From Erpobdella octoculata (lineage: Eukaryota; Annelida; Clitellata; Hirudinida; Erpobdellidae), in contig OZ022247.1 of assembly GCA_963978895.1 (NCBI GenBank), positions 18,873,910 to 18,937,909 of the forward strand: a stretch of 64,000 bases of DNA, read 5' to 3'. Every line of letters starts with the position of its first letter. Positions within the stretch are counted from its first letter, which is position 1. A program made the translations under genes and the position numbers. Under the pieces are notes generated by a model that saw nothing but the letters and a program-made list of their open reading frames with translations, had not been told where the DNA came from and ran no database searches. Positions 48,937 to 59,618 of the stretch are shown here, piece after piece.

Positions 48937-49663
48937 AAACATTCAACTACAAACATTCAACTACAAACATTCAACTACAAACATTCAACTACAAACATTC
49001 AACTACAAACATTCAACTACAAACATTCAACTACAAACATTCAACTACCAACATTCAACTACTACCAACATTCAACTACAAACATTCAACTACAAACATT
49101 CAACTACAAACATTCAACTACAAACATTCAACTACAAACATTCAACTACAAACATTCAACTACAAACATTCAACTACAAACATTCAACTACAAACATTCA
49201 ACTACAAACATTCAACTACAAACATTCAACTACAAACATTCAACTACAAACATTCAACTACAAACATTCAACTACAAACATTCAACTACCAACATTCAAC
49301 TACTACCAACATTCAACTACAAACATTCAACTACAAACATTCAACTACCAGCATTCAACTACAAACATTCAACTACCAACATTCAACTACAAACATTCAA
49401 CTACAAACATTCAACTACAAACATTCAACTACCAACATTCAACTACCAACATTCAACTACCAACATTCAACTACCAACATTCAACTACAAACATTCAACT
49501 ACAAACATTCAACTACCAACATTCAACTACCAACATTCAACTACCAACATTCAACTACAAACATTCAACTACAAACATTCAACTACAAACATTCAACTAC
49601 AAACATTCAACTACAAACATTCAACTACAAACATTCAACTACCAACATTCAACTACAGATACT
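48937..49663. repeat. 14-bp minisatellite (ACAAACATTCAACT)
   Basis: About 51 tandem copies of a 14-bp unit. CAACATT variants cluster in the second half, and an extra TAC occurs at about 49060 and 49300 in the same context, showing segmental duplication inside the array. A 262-codon frame across it repeats every 42 nt and is an artefact. Confidence 0.97.
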
Positions 49664-49959
49664 CAACAACAGACATAAAAGTACAGACATGAAACGAGAA
49701 ACAAAAAACTAAAAATCTTGAAAACAAAAAGACCAAATTTAAATCTTTTAATCTACCAACCTTTTTCCTACCCTCTACCATCCCTTACCAAAAAAAAACA
49801 TCCATTCACTGCATTCCATTCGAGGCTGATGGTGCATGGTGCATGATGGCACTCCAACACTTTTAAACATGCAATCTTGTGTCAACACCACGCGGTTACT
49901 AAGGCGTTAATAGTTTTTAACTTTTTTTCAAAAGCTTCCACAAAACAGCCCCCATCTCC

Positions 49960-50262
49960 ACACATACACAATATCACACGTACACAATCTCACACGTACA
50001 CAATCTCACACGTACACAATATCACACGTGCACAATATCACACGTGCACAATATCAGGCGTACACAATATCACACGTGCACAATATCACACGTGCACAAT
50101 ATTACACGTGCACAATATCACACGTACACAATATCACACGTGAACAATATCACATGTACACAATATCACACGTGCACAATATCACACGTGCACAATATCA
50201 CACGTGCACGATATTAAACGTGCACAATATCACACGTACACAATATCACAGGTGCACAATTT
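49960..50262. repeat. 16-bp minisatellite carrying CACGTG E-boxes (ACAATATCACACGTGC)
   Basis: About 19 tandem copies of a 16-bp unit. Roughly nine contain the palindrome CACGTG; most others have CACGTAC. The regular 16-bp spacing would place E-boxes at steady intervals along the helix. Confidence 0.95.
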
Positions 50263-52368
50263 AAAAAAATGGAAACGAATTATTTTTTATTTTTCATTGC
50301 AAAAAGCGTTTCATTATTTATTCAAATCTCCATCAACACGTGATGACTTTCAACACCCCCACCCACCCCCCTGTCATTTACTCTTCTCTCCTCCCACACA
50401 CTTTCATCAACCGAATAATTGTTTCGTTTTAATTCCACTTTCATTTCATGTTTTATAATTTTTATTTGTTCTGGTTTCAATTTTATCAGTAATTTATTTA
50501 TTTTAGTAGTTTTTTATATATGTATCTTAATCAATAGTTTTTAATATTTAATAACTTTTTCATTAAATGCTATTTGTTTTCTTTTTCGGTTTTAATTGAT
50601 TTGTAGTAATTTAATTATTATCTTATATGTTTAATCATTTTAAACATTTATTTTTCATTTATTGATTTATATTTTTGTTGGATTAGTTGTTTTTTTAATT
50701 CATTTGTAAAATACTTGAATTTAAAAAAAATAATTTAAAACCTTGGGTAATTGTTTTAGGCAAGTTTTGAAACTTTAAACAAAATTAAAAACGAAAAAAA
50801 ATTATTTTAAGTATCGGTGGAATCCAGCAATAAGCAACAATACAAAACAATACGAAGAGGTACTAAGCAAGAAAAGCGATACTAAGAAAATTAAAGCAAT
50901 ACAATAAAGAACAAAGCCGAACAATGGAATTGATAAAAATACAAAACAGTGTAAAGCATTAAAACAAAACGATACACAGCAGCACAAAATTGTAGGCGAC
51001 CGTTCAAACAGCAGCAACAGATGCAAACAAAAAACTGCAATTTTCCAACTTGACTGACAGCAACTGCAACATCAACAAGCATGAAAAAATAAATGAAAAA
51101 AAACAAGACAAAAACAAGAAAAATTCCAAAGAAAAACGATCATGGCAGATTGGTCTTGGAGCGCTTGGCTGGAGAAAGAACAGAGCAGTCGTGTCATCTT
51201 CGGGACATCCAGACATCTCGAAACAATGCCTCTCCACTCGCATCAGCGCTTGCGATTTCTCTTCTTTCCTGCTTCAGACAGGAGATGCCAGTCGTTATGC
51301 TTGCTTGCTTGTTTGTTTGTTTTTCTGTTTTTTTGTTTTATCTGTCTGAGTGTCTGTTTGTGCTTTTTTAAGTTTTGTATTTGTTCATCTTCATGTTTAT
51401 TTTCTTGTTTTCTCTGTTTGTTGTTTTTCTTGGTTTGTTTTATAATTTAGGTTTGATGATTATTTTAACCTTTACGCCATTTTAGTTTCATTGTGATTTT
51501 TTTCAAAAGTTTCATTTTAAGTCAAAAATAGCACAAAAGAAACATGTAAAAATTGCAAATCTGTCTCGCACAGAAATTCAACTTTTTATAATTAATTATA
51601 ATTGATCACACCAACTCATTAAAATAGATGCATAAACATATACACACACTTGCACATCCACACACACTTGCACACACACATACATACATACAAATATACA
51701 GATTTCAATACACTTACAAGCATACACATAAAAACACATCCATAAATAAACATACTGATTATCATACACATAACAAATTCCTCATATTTTAAAATTTGCC
51801 AGCTTTTCAATTATTGCAAATGTTTCTTTTTAAACGATTTTTTTGAATTTATATATGCAAACATTCATTTAATTGTATTTGAGTTGTTTTAAAACATGAA
51901 TAATTATTATTTTTAATTACCAATTTTTTTTTTATTTTCAAAATTTATCATGAAAGAATTATCATGAGTTACAAGCCTATATATTAAATTTCAGCTCAAT
52001 TTTGTTAATTTTAACTTTAAAGGTTTGCAAACATTCAAGCAATCAAGCAAGCAAGATCGGTGGTGAAGTAAATATAATAAGAGATTTAAAAAAGTCTTTA
52101 ATTTGTTTTCTCTAAGCTTATAGAAAGTAAGAAAATCTTGACGAGGTTATTAACATGGGAAGGACCACCCATGATAAGTTGCTTCCTATCACGGAAATTA
52201 ACATTAAAAGAAAGTTTTCCACCGTATTGAGGCGGTTTTTCTATTTAAAAAATAGTTTTCTCTTGTGTGTTTTTTTGTAATTCAAGAATGAGAAATTTTT
52301 TTACAGGAAAGATTTTGAAAGAAAAGTAATATACAAAGGACTTTTATTAATGTTTTCCGTCTTATGAT
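50263..52368. other. AT-rich stretch with one GC-richer patch
   Basis: AT-rich, with a GC-richer unique patch at 51130-51300 that is open on both strands without a domain. CA/TA-rich motifs lie at 51635-51700. No exon with convincing splice sites was found. Confidence 0.45.
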
Positions 52369-52530
52369 CAACAGCACTAACATCACCATTATTATCATCA
52401 TCAACATCATCATCATCACCATAATCATCATCATTACCACCCCTACAACCATCACCATCGTTGTAATGTTGGTAATGATAATGTTGATGCTACCATCTTC
52501 ATTATTACTTTCATCATCAAAATCTTTTAA
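52369..52530. repeat. Imperfect ATC triplet repeat
   Basis: About 160 bp of CATCAT, ACCATC and ATTATC triplets, diverged. Confidence 0.85.
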
Positions 52531-52616
52531 TTTATTTAGACGGCCAACGGGAGCCAGGAAATAAATTTCTTTTCTTTTTCATCTTAACTTCACATGAGGC
52601 GGCATATGAAAAAGTA

Positions 52617-52896
52617 GAAGAAAAAAAAGAAGAAGAAGACGAAGAAGAAGAAGAAGAAGAAGAAAAAGAAGAAGAAGAAGAAGAAGAAGAAGAAGAAGAA
52701 GAAGAAGAAGAAGAAGAAGAAGAAGAAGAAGAAGAAGAAGAAGAAGAAGAAGAAGAAGAAGAAGAAGAAGAAGAAGAAGAAGAAAAGAAGAAGAAGAAGA
52801 AGAAGAAGAAGAAGAAGAAGAAGAAGAAGAAGAAGAAGAAGAAGAAGAAGAAGAAGAAGAAGAAGAAGAAGAAGAAGAAGAAGAAGAAGAAGAAGA
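52617..52896. repeat. (GAA)n triplet array
   Basis: About 280 bp of AAG/GAA on the plus strand with three early interruptions and one missing base near 52784. It is homopurine over its whole length, the type of repeat known to form triplexes. Confidence 0.98.
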
Positions 52897-53161
52897 CATG
52901 TTTGTTTGTAAGAGAAAGAAGTAGAAATAGCAGTAAATTGCAGACTATCTACATCGGAATAATTCTCCTATAATGTTCTATCATGCTTTATTCTTTCTTT
53001 TTTCTTTCTCTCTCTCACACACACGCACACAAAATCACATACATAAAGATCATCATATGTTTTCAATTGTTATAATTTTGATGATCAGCATGCAGGTTTA
53101 CAATGGACTGACTGCCTATCTAACGACGTTTGACCCTTTCGCTGGCTGGTTGACTGGCTGA

Positions 53162-53700
53162 AAGATGATGATGATAATGATGATGATGATGATGATGATG
53201 ATGATGGTGATGGTGATGGTGATGGTGATGGTGATGGTGATGGTGATGGTGATGGTGATGGTGATGGCGATGGCGATGGCGATGGCGATGGCGATGGCGA
53301 TGGCGGTGATGGTGATGTGATGGTGATGGTGATGGTGATGATGATGATGATGGTGATGGTGATGGTGATGGTGATGGCGATGGTGATGATGGTGATGGTG
53401 ATGGTGATGGTGATGGTGATGATGATGATGATGGTGATGGTGATGGTGATGGTGATGGTGATGGTGATGGCGATGGTGATGATGGTGATGGTGATGGTGA
53501 TGGTGATGGTGATGATGATGATGATGGTGATGGTGATGGTGATGGTGATGGTGATGGCGATGGTGATGATGGTGATGGTGATGGTGATGGTAATGGTGAT
53601 TTGATGGTGATGTGATGCTGATGGTGATGGTGATGATGATGATGACTTTGACGGTGGTGGTGGTGATGACGATGATGACGATGATGATGGTGATGGTGAT
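53162..53700. repeat. GAT/GGT/GGC compound repeat with higher-order units
   Basis: About 540 bp of GATGGT hexanucleotides. A cassette with a (GAT)3-4 block, several GATGGT units, one GATGGC and GATGGTGAT recurs about three times, GGC marks at about 53376, 53469 and 53556, spacing 93 and 87 bp. Met-Val and Ile-Thr frames are artefacts. Confidence 0.95.
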
Positions 53701-54041
53701 CGCAACTCTGGAGAATCCAGAAATTGAAGAATGGCGCGTCGTTATTAACTTACTTAGTTTTTATTCGAAACCAAATACATAATAAAGGAAGCGCTTGAAT
53801 GTCTAATATATCTTTATAGTGATTCGGAATATTACGTGAATTCAAAACTTTATGGTTAATTAGAATTTTGTAGAAATAAGGTGGAAACAAAATTCGTTCG
53901 GCTTTAACAGGAGTTTAGTTGCAAGCTTTTATTCTAATGAATTTACAGATTGCGCACAACAAAATACAAATTTCAAGTAAAATATATTTTTTCTAATTCT
54001 GTAAAATATTCCCACAAAACATGACAAAACACAATTCACGT

Positions 54042-54257
54042 CGGTACGACACATCATGTTACATACAATACACGACACATAATGTTACATACAATACACG
54101 ACACATCATGTTACATACAATACACGACACATCATGTTACATACAATACACGGCATGTCATGTTACATACAATACACGACACATCATGTTACATACAATA
54201 CACGACACATCATGTTACATACAATACACGACATATCATGTTACATACAATACACGA
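54042..54257. repeat. 26-bp minisatellite (ACATCATGTTACATACAATA + CACGAC)
   Basis: About eight near-identical copies of the 26-bp unit. Variants are ACATAATG, GGCATGTC and ACATATC. Confidence 0.96.
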
Positions 54258-54720
54258 CTAATGACAAATGTCACTGTCCACGTAAAGGTGCGGCCTTCAA
54301 TAAATACCTGCGCGAGATCCTTGTCCGCGGGAGAAACACCCCCAAGCATCAATTCATAACTCGTGACGAGCTAGGATTCATATCCCCTCAAGTATTCATG
54401 CCGGATTCTTGTAAACTTTTGTTCAGAGTGTCAAAGAGAACATTAATCCAGCTTATTGATGTTCTTATTATACGAATGTTGTAATGCATTACAGTGGCGT
54501 ATTCATCACGACTTTCCAATCTTCTGGGAGTCCCACGGACATCATCTCTCTATCGCTATCTCGATCGCTTTCATCATTTATTATCTATTTCAATTTTCGC
54601 GATTTTCCTAACAGACGAATGTTATATGCTGCTTGATGGGATCTTTTTAATCATTTTCTTCTGCTATTCAGATAGCCATGTTCTCCGCGCTCCGAAAAAA
54701 ATTGTATAAAATATTTATTA
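54258..54720. other. GC-richer unassigned patch between repeats
   Basis: A complex block, most GC-rich at 54265-54400. The plus strand stays open from the repeat to 54484, reading KYLREILVRG, then ITRDELGF and KLLFRVSKR. A minus-strand frame also stays open, reading SYELMLGGVSPADKD. I recognise neither. It may be an exon, part of a mobile element or a regulatory island; I do not assign it. Confidence 0.3.
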
Positions 54721-54784
54721 TTAAAATCTAAAATCAGTTTTATTATTATTAATAACAACCCGTGTCGTGGACGTCACTAAACAC

Positions 54785-55548
54785 CTACATACATACACAC
54801 ATACATACAGACATACATACATACATACATACATACATACATACATACATACATACATACATACATACATACATACATACATACATACATACATACATAC
54901 ATACATACATACATACATACATACATACATACATACATACATACATACATACATACATACATACATACATACATACATACATACATACATACATACATAC
55001 ATACATACATACATACATACATACATACATACATACATACATACATACATACATACATACATACATACATACATACATACATACATACATACATACATAC
55101 ATACATACATACATACATACATACATACATACATACATACATACATACATACATACATACATACATACATACATACATACATACATACATACATACATAC
55201 ATACATACATACATACATACATACATACATACATACATACATACATACATACATACATACATACATACATACATACATACATACATACATACATACATAC
55301 ATACATACATACATACATACATACATACATACATACATACATACATACATACATACATACATACATACATACATACATACATACATACATACATACATAC
55401 ATACATACATACATACATACATACATACATACATACATACATACATACATACATACATACATACATACATACATACATACATACATACATACATACATAC
55501 ATACATACGTACGTACATACATACATACATACATACATACATCCATAC
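54785..55548. repeat. ~760-bp (ATAC)n microsatellite, left flank of R2-like elements
   Basis: Near-perfect ATAC for about 190 units with an irregular first 35 bp and a CGTACGTAC variant near 55508. It meets the truncated R2-like copy at CATACAACATGG. Thr-His-Ile and Tyr-Val-Cys-Met frames on both strands are artefacts. Confidence 0.98.
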
Positions 55549-56085
55549 AACATGGAATCTAGCAATATTTTCAAAGAGGAGAGATATAGGGATTTAGCAT
55601 GTGATTTGAATGCCAAAGGGTTCAGGACTGAAATTTTTGCAGTCGAGGTTGGCGTTCGAGGGTTGGTTAGCAGCTCAATGTTAAAACTGCTGAAAGCTCT
55701 TGGTTTTTCAAACCGAGAAAAAACTCGAGCCATCAAGGAGATCTCCCAGACAGCTGAAGCTGCATCTTTTTGGATTTTCGCTAATAGAAAAAAGAAAGCG
55801 CTACAAGATGCACACGAAATGGTTTAGCCTTGTTTACATTGGGCGATAATCGTTCCGGCGATTTCAAGTCTTGTTTCGAACAGTTTTCTGCTGAACTTTG
55901 AATTTTCGTGTTTCAAGTTAGGAATTTGGAAATTTTTCTCGCCGAAGGGCGTCCGCCTGATCAACGGACGTGGGCCCACCTCTCTCTTAAAAGCGTCAAG
56001 AAGTTTAAGGGCCGAAACGCTAAAAATGAGAGGTTCTTCTTCTGAAGACCTTCGGCGACGAAAGCTCGCAAAGAGTTAAAACACA
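55549..56085 (+). mobile_element. 5'-truncated copy of the R2-like retrotransposon (3' 537 bp)
   Basis: 537 bp matching 59340-59876 of the full element with no difference seen. It holds the last 91 codons of the ORF (ATG at 55552 is an internal Met, stop at 55825-55827) and the whole 3' UTR up to AAAACACA. Its 5' end joins the ATAC array with a 3-4 base overlap (AACA). The full-length element follows immediately with no microsatellite in between. Confidence 0.93.
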
Positions 56086-56111
56086 TTTATGAGGCATTAA
56101 GCCATTTGGCA

Positions 56112-56206
56112 ACCGGGAAAGACCGGTGACAACTGGGAAAGACCGTTGGCAACTGGGAAAGACCGTTGACACTTGGAAAGACAAGTGACATCTCGGAAAG
56201 ACGAGA
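56112..56206 (+). ncRNA. Five-hairpin leader with constant GAAAGA loops
   Basis: Five consecutive stem-loops at about 20-nt spacing, all with hexaloop GAAAGA. H1: ACCGG/CCGGT (56112-56127). H2 and H3: CAAC-GG/CC-GTTG with one bulged T (56130-56148 and 56150-56168). H4: CACTTG/CAAGTG (56170-56187). H5: TCTCG/CGAGA (56191-56206). The stems differ in sequence but stay complementary, while the loop is invariant. This suggests selection on RNA structure. H2 onward overlap the open reading frame. Confidence 0.65.
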
Positions 56207-59200
56207 ACTTCACGGGTATCAGGCCTGGCTTAGCCGAAGTACAATCCGTTCAAATGCCGCTTCATCTTATACTACGAAATGCCCCCAGAGTTCCAACCGA
56301 AAGGAGGGGGAGAATGATGAACTCACATTCAGACCTTTGGACAACGACCCTGCTTCTTCAACGGACCCTAATGGGGGTATGCTTCACGAGTGTGTTTGCG
56401 GTAGGAGTTTCAAGACGATCCGTGGAATGAAAGTCCACAGAACGAAAATGGGCTGCTTAACCGAATTCCGTCAACGTCCTGCATCAGATATTAATGCAGG
56501 TAAAACGTCGAACATTGCCGGGCCGGAGGCCAACCACAGCCCCGACGCAGTTCAAGATGTGAATCCGGAAGTAGAAATCAGTCAACCTAGGCCAAGAATT
56601 GATTTTCCTGCAGCAGGAGATACAATTGCATGGAAAAAGTTAGACGAAACACTCTCAAAACTTCTCAAAACACGTTCAAGAAATTCATCAAATTTCAGTA
56701 TGAAAGACTTCACTGATGTTATTTACGAAAAAAGCATTGAATTGTTTGGTGTGAAACAAAAACGTCAGGTTCGAAACAATGAAGGCATGATTTCTAGACG
56801 TCAAAGAGAAATCAATCAGCTGAAGAGAGAAAAAAAACTGTTACGAAAGCGGTGGAAAAGAGCCCAGGAAAATGAAAAAGCTGGTCTCGCAGAGCTGCGG
56901 CAGAGTTTGGGGCGTCGTTTGTCTGCCCTAATGAAGGCCGAGCGTTTTCGGATAAAAAAAAGAGATCAGAGAAATGCCAGGTTTCAGTTCATCAAAGACC
57001 CATTCAAATATGGAGGAAATTTACTGGACCCACCCAAGTCAGGAACGCTTCAAGCAGACAAGGCAACGCTCGATGAATATTTTCGGTCCGCATTCCGTGA
57101 CCCGCGTGGAGATCAACAGTTAGAAGAAAGAACCGATCTTCCAGAAATCCCACTTCCAAACTTTTCTTTCAGAGAAGGCATGATTTCGTTACTCGAAGTT
57201 ACTCAATTTCTCTACAGAACAAGAAACAGATCTGCTCCTGGACCAAATGGGGTGCCATATCTCATCTACAAAAAATGCCCAGAAGTATTGAGATTATTGC
57301 ATTCTCTACTCGTGGGCTCTTGGGAAAGAAGAAGAATTGAAAGCGAATGGCAAAGAGCAGAAGGTATCTTTATTCCGAAAGAAAAAGACTCGAAGGAAAT
57401 ACATCAGTTTCGCCCAATTTCATTGTTAAACGTCGAGGGAAAGATATTTTTTGCTGTCCTTGCTCGGAGACTGACAAGCTATGTAATTCAAAACAATTAC
57501 ATCGACAGGTCTGTTCAGAAGGGAGGAGTGCCAGGAGTACCAGGATGCATCGAACATTCGTCAGTGATCTGGGAAGCATTGAAAAGAGCTAAAGAAAATC
57601 GTCTCAGCTTGCACATTGTCTGGTTAGACTTTGCCAATGCTTATGGAGCCGTTCGTCACCAAATGTTGTGGAGAACTCTCAGATCGCATCATGTTCCAAA
57701 TTTTGTGATAGAAATGTTGCAACAGTATTTTGGACATTTCAAATTGAGGTTGTCTACGTCCTCCTGTTCAACAGAATGGTTCCAGTTAGAAGTTGGTATA
57801 GCAATGGGCTGCTCAATTTCACCCATTCTCTTCGTATTAGCGATGCAGCTGCTTCTGAATGCAGTGGGTTCTCGCGTGGAGGAAGCTTACGTTGGCAAGG
57901 GTATCTTGATGCCATCGGTGAAGGCCTTCATGGATGATACAACTTTGGTTCTAAACAAATGTATCTCAATGCGACGGGCTCTTGATGCATTCAGCGGGCT
58001 GCTATCATGGTGCGGCATGAGTTTCAAGGCAACCAAGTCAAGAAGCTTATCTCTGCGACGAGGCAAGATTGACGACAACGTGACGTTTTCAGTTGCTGGC
58101 AACAGGATCCCAACATTGAGAGAAGAACCGGTTAAGAGCCTGGGAAGGTGGTATGACGATTCGCTTAACGACACTGGACGGTGTTCTGAGGTTCTTCGAT
58201 CGGCATTTGAAGATATGAAGAAAATTGATGCGGCCCCACTCCAGAGCAGGTTCAAATTGTGGTTGCTTCAGTTTGTTCTATTACCGAGATTGCTTTGGCC
58301 TCTATCAATGTATGAGATGAGCTTACCATTGGTAGAAAAGCTAGAAAGGAAGATGAATAAATTTACAAGGAAATGGTTGGGTCTGCCTCCGGGATTTTCT
58401 TCGGTAGCTTTGTACAGCAGGACTGCCAAACTGAGGTTGCCACTGAAGTCTTTGGTTGAGGAGTTTAAGATAAACAAGATCCGTACGCAACTAATGCTGG
58501 ATAACTCTTCGGATCAAAGAATTGTGGAGATGGGACCTCTTGTAAAGTCCGGAAAGAAATGGGTAGCCAGAAAGGAGATCGCAGAAGCTGAAGCCTCTTT
58601 ACGTTGGACAGAAAGAGTTGGGGCAGTTCAACAGGACAAACGGGGTCTCGGGTCAACCCATCGAATTTGGTGGTCAAAAGCCAGCACCAGTGAACGAACA
58701 AGTCTGGTCATTCAGGAAAGAAAGAAAGCTATCGAGTCCCAGAGAATGATTAAGTTTGTTCAGTTATCTCAACAAGGAGACTGGACGACATGGAAAAATG
58801 CTGTTCAGCGTTCACTTTCTTGGAAAGACATTTGGCAATACACACCACTACGTTTGTCTTTTTTGATTAGATCTGTTTATGATCAACTGCCGTCATCCAG
58901 CAATCTTCGAAGATGGAAGTTGAAAGACGATGATTCGTGCTTGTTATGTGGGCAATCGGAGACTCTCATTCACGTTCTTTCCTGTTGTTCGTTTTCACTT
59001 TCACACGGGAGGTACACTTGGCGTCATAACCAAGTACTCCGAAAATTGCTTGACTTCGTCAAAGAAGCGTGTAAGAAAGCAAAGACAAGAGGAATACAGC
59101 AGAAAAGGAAAATCTACTTTTTGAGAGAAGGCAATCTGAAGTTCCACAGGTTCAGATCTACAAGAGACTTTGAATGTGTGATGGGTGCTGCCGACGATTG

Positions 59201-59618
59201 GTCGGTTTCAGCTGATTTGGATGGCGAAAGAAAATTTCCAGAAGCAGTGAGATCTAGCGGCTTAAAGCCGGATATAATTGTATATTCCGACTTGGCCAAG
59301 ACAATGTTCCTGATTGAACTCTCTGTGCCATGGGAAAGTAACATGGAATCTAGCAATATTTTCAAAGAGGAGAGATATAGGGATTTAGCATGTGATTTGA
59401 ATGCCAAAGGGTTCAGGACTGAAATTTTTGCAGTCGAGGTTGGCGTTCGAGGGTTGGTTAGCAGCTCAATGTTAAAACTGCTGAAAGCTCTTGGTTTTTC
59501 AAACCGAGAAAAAACTCGAGCCATCAAGGAGATCTCCCAGACAGCTGAAGCTGCATCTTTTTGGATTTTCGCTAATAGAAAAAAGAAAGCGCTACAAGAT
59601 GCACACGAAATGGTTTAG
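56166..59618 (+). CDS. R2-like retrotransposon polyprotein: zinc finger, reverse transcriptase, restriction-like endonuclease
   Basis: 1,150 codons counted from TTG at 56166. The frame is in fact open from 56130, after a TGA at 56127. The first in-frame ATG is at 56379 (Met72), so either Met72 or a non-AUG start is used, as is suspected for R2. A zinc finger of CxC-x12-H-x5-C type lies at residues 76-97 (C76, C78, H91, C97). RT motifs are APGPNGVPYLIYKK, FRPISLLNVEGKIF, VWLDFANAYGAV, GIAMGCSISPILF and catalytic FMDD (588-591), instead of the usual FADD. Near the C terminus is C925-x2-C928-x7-H936-x3-C940. The endonuclease signature KPD (D1036) followed by IEL (E1051) and PWE is next. All key residues are present, so the protein looks functional. 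The protein should nick the target and prime reverse transcription on it. Confidence 0.9.
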   Translation: MTLGKTSDISERRELHGYQAWLSRSTIRSNAASSYTTKCPQSSNRKEGENDELTFRPLDNDPASSTDPNGGMLHECVCGRSFKTIRGMKVHRTKMGCLTEFRQRPASDINAGKTSNIAGPEANHSPDAVQDVNPEVEISQPRPRIDFPAAGDTIAWKKLDETLSKLLKTRSRNSSNFSMKDFTDVIYEKSIELFGVKQKRQVRNNEGMISRRQREINQLKREKKLLRKRWKRAQENEKAGLAELRQSLGRRLSALMKAERFRIKKRDQRNARFQFIKDPFKYGGNLLDPPKSGTLQADKATLDEYFRSAFRDPRGDQQLEERTDLPEIPLPNFSFREGMISLLEVTQFLYRTRNRSAPGPNGVPYLIYKKCPEVLRLLHSLLVGSWERRRIESEWQRAEGIFIPKEKDSKEIHQFRPISLLNVEGKIFFAVLARRLTSYVIQNNYIDRSVQKGGVPGVPGCIEHSSVIWEALKRAKENRLSLHIVWLDFANAYGAVRHQMLWRTLRSHHVPNFVIEMLQQYFGHFKLRLSTSSCSTEWFQLEVGIAMGCSISPILFVLAMQLLLNAVGSRVEEAYVGKGILMPSVKAFMDDTTLVLNKCISMRRALDAFSGLLSWCGMSFKATKSRSLSLRRGKIDDNVTFSVAGNRIPTLREEPVKSLGRWYDDSLNDTGRCSEVLRSAFEDMKKIDAAPLQSRFKLWLLQFVLLPRLLWPLSMYEMSLPLVEKLERKMNKFTRKWLGLPPGFSSVALYSRTAKLRLPLKSLVEEFKINKIRTQLMLDNSSDQRIVEMGPLVKSGKKWVARKEIAEAEASLRWTERVGAVQQDKRGLGSTHRIWWSKASTSERTSLVIQERKKAIESQRMIKFVQLSQQGDWTTWKNAVQRSLSWKDIWQYTPLRLSFLIRSVYDQLPSSSNLRRWKLKDDDSCLLCGQSETLIHVLSCCSFSLSHGRYTWRHNQVLRKLLDFVKEACKKAKTRGIQQKRKIYFLREGNLKFHRFRSTRDFECVMGAADDWSVSADLDGERKFPEAVRSSGLKPDIIVYSDLAKTMFLIELSVPWESNMESSNIFKEERYRDLACDLNAKGFRTEIFAVEVGVRGLVSSSMLKLLKALGFSNREKTRAIKEISQTAEAASFWIFANRKKKALQDAHEMV

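Noticed and set aside
48904..49692. 262-codon Thr/Asn/Gln-rich frame that resembles a repeat protein
   Set aside because: It follows exactly from 14-bp units (42-nt protein period) with no start context or flanking coding sequence.
51050..51450. Overlapping frames of about 100 codons on both strands
   Set aside because: They share one GC-richer patch, then run into T-rich sequence giving hydrophobic tails; no domain or splice evidence was found.
54721..55736. Frames of 250-320 codons rich in Tyr-Val-Cys-Met or Thr-His-Ile
   Set aside because: They translate the (ATAC)n array on either strand; one also runs through the complement of the R2-like fragment.
55552..55827. Independent 91-codon gene before the R2-like element
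   Set aside because: It is the duplicated C-terminal part of the retrotransposon ORF, beginning at an internal methionine.
57887..58255. Minus-strand frames inside the R2-like and CR1-like ORFs
   Set aside because: Shadows of the real ORFs, with no domain of their own.
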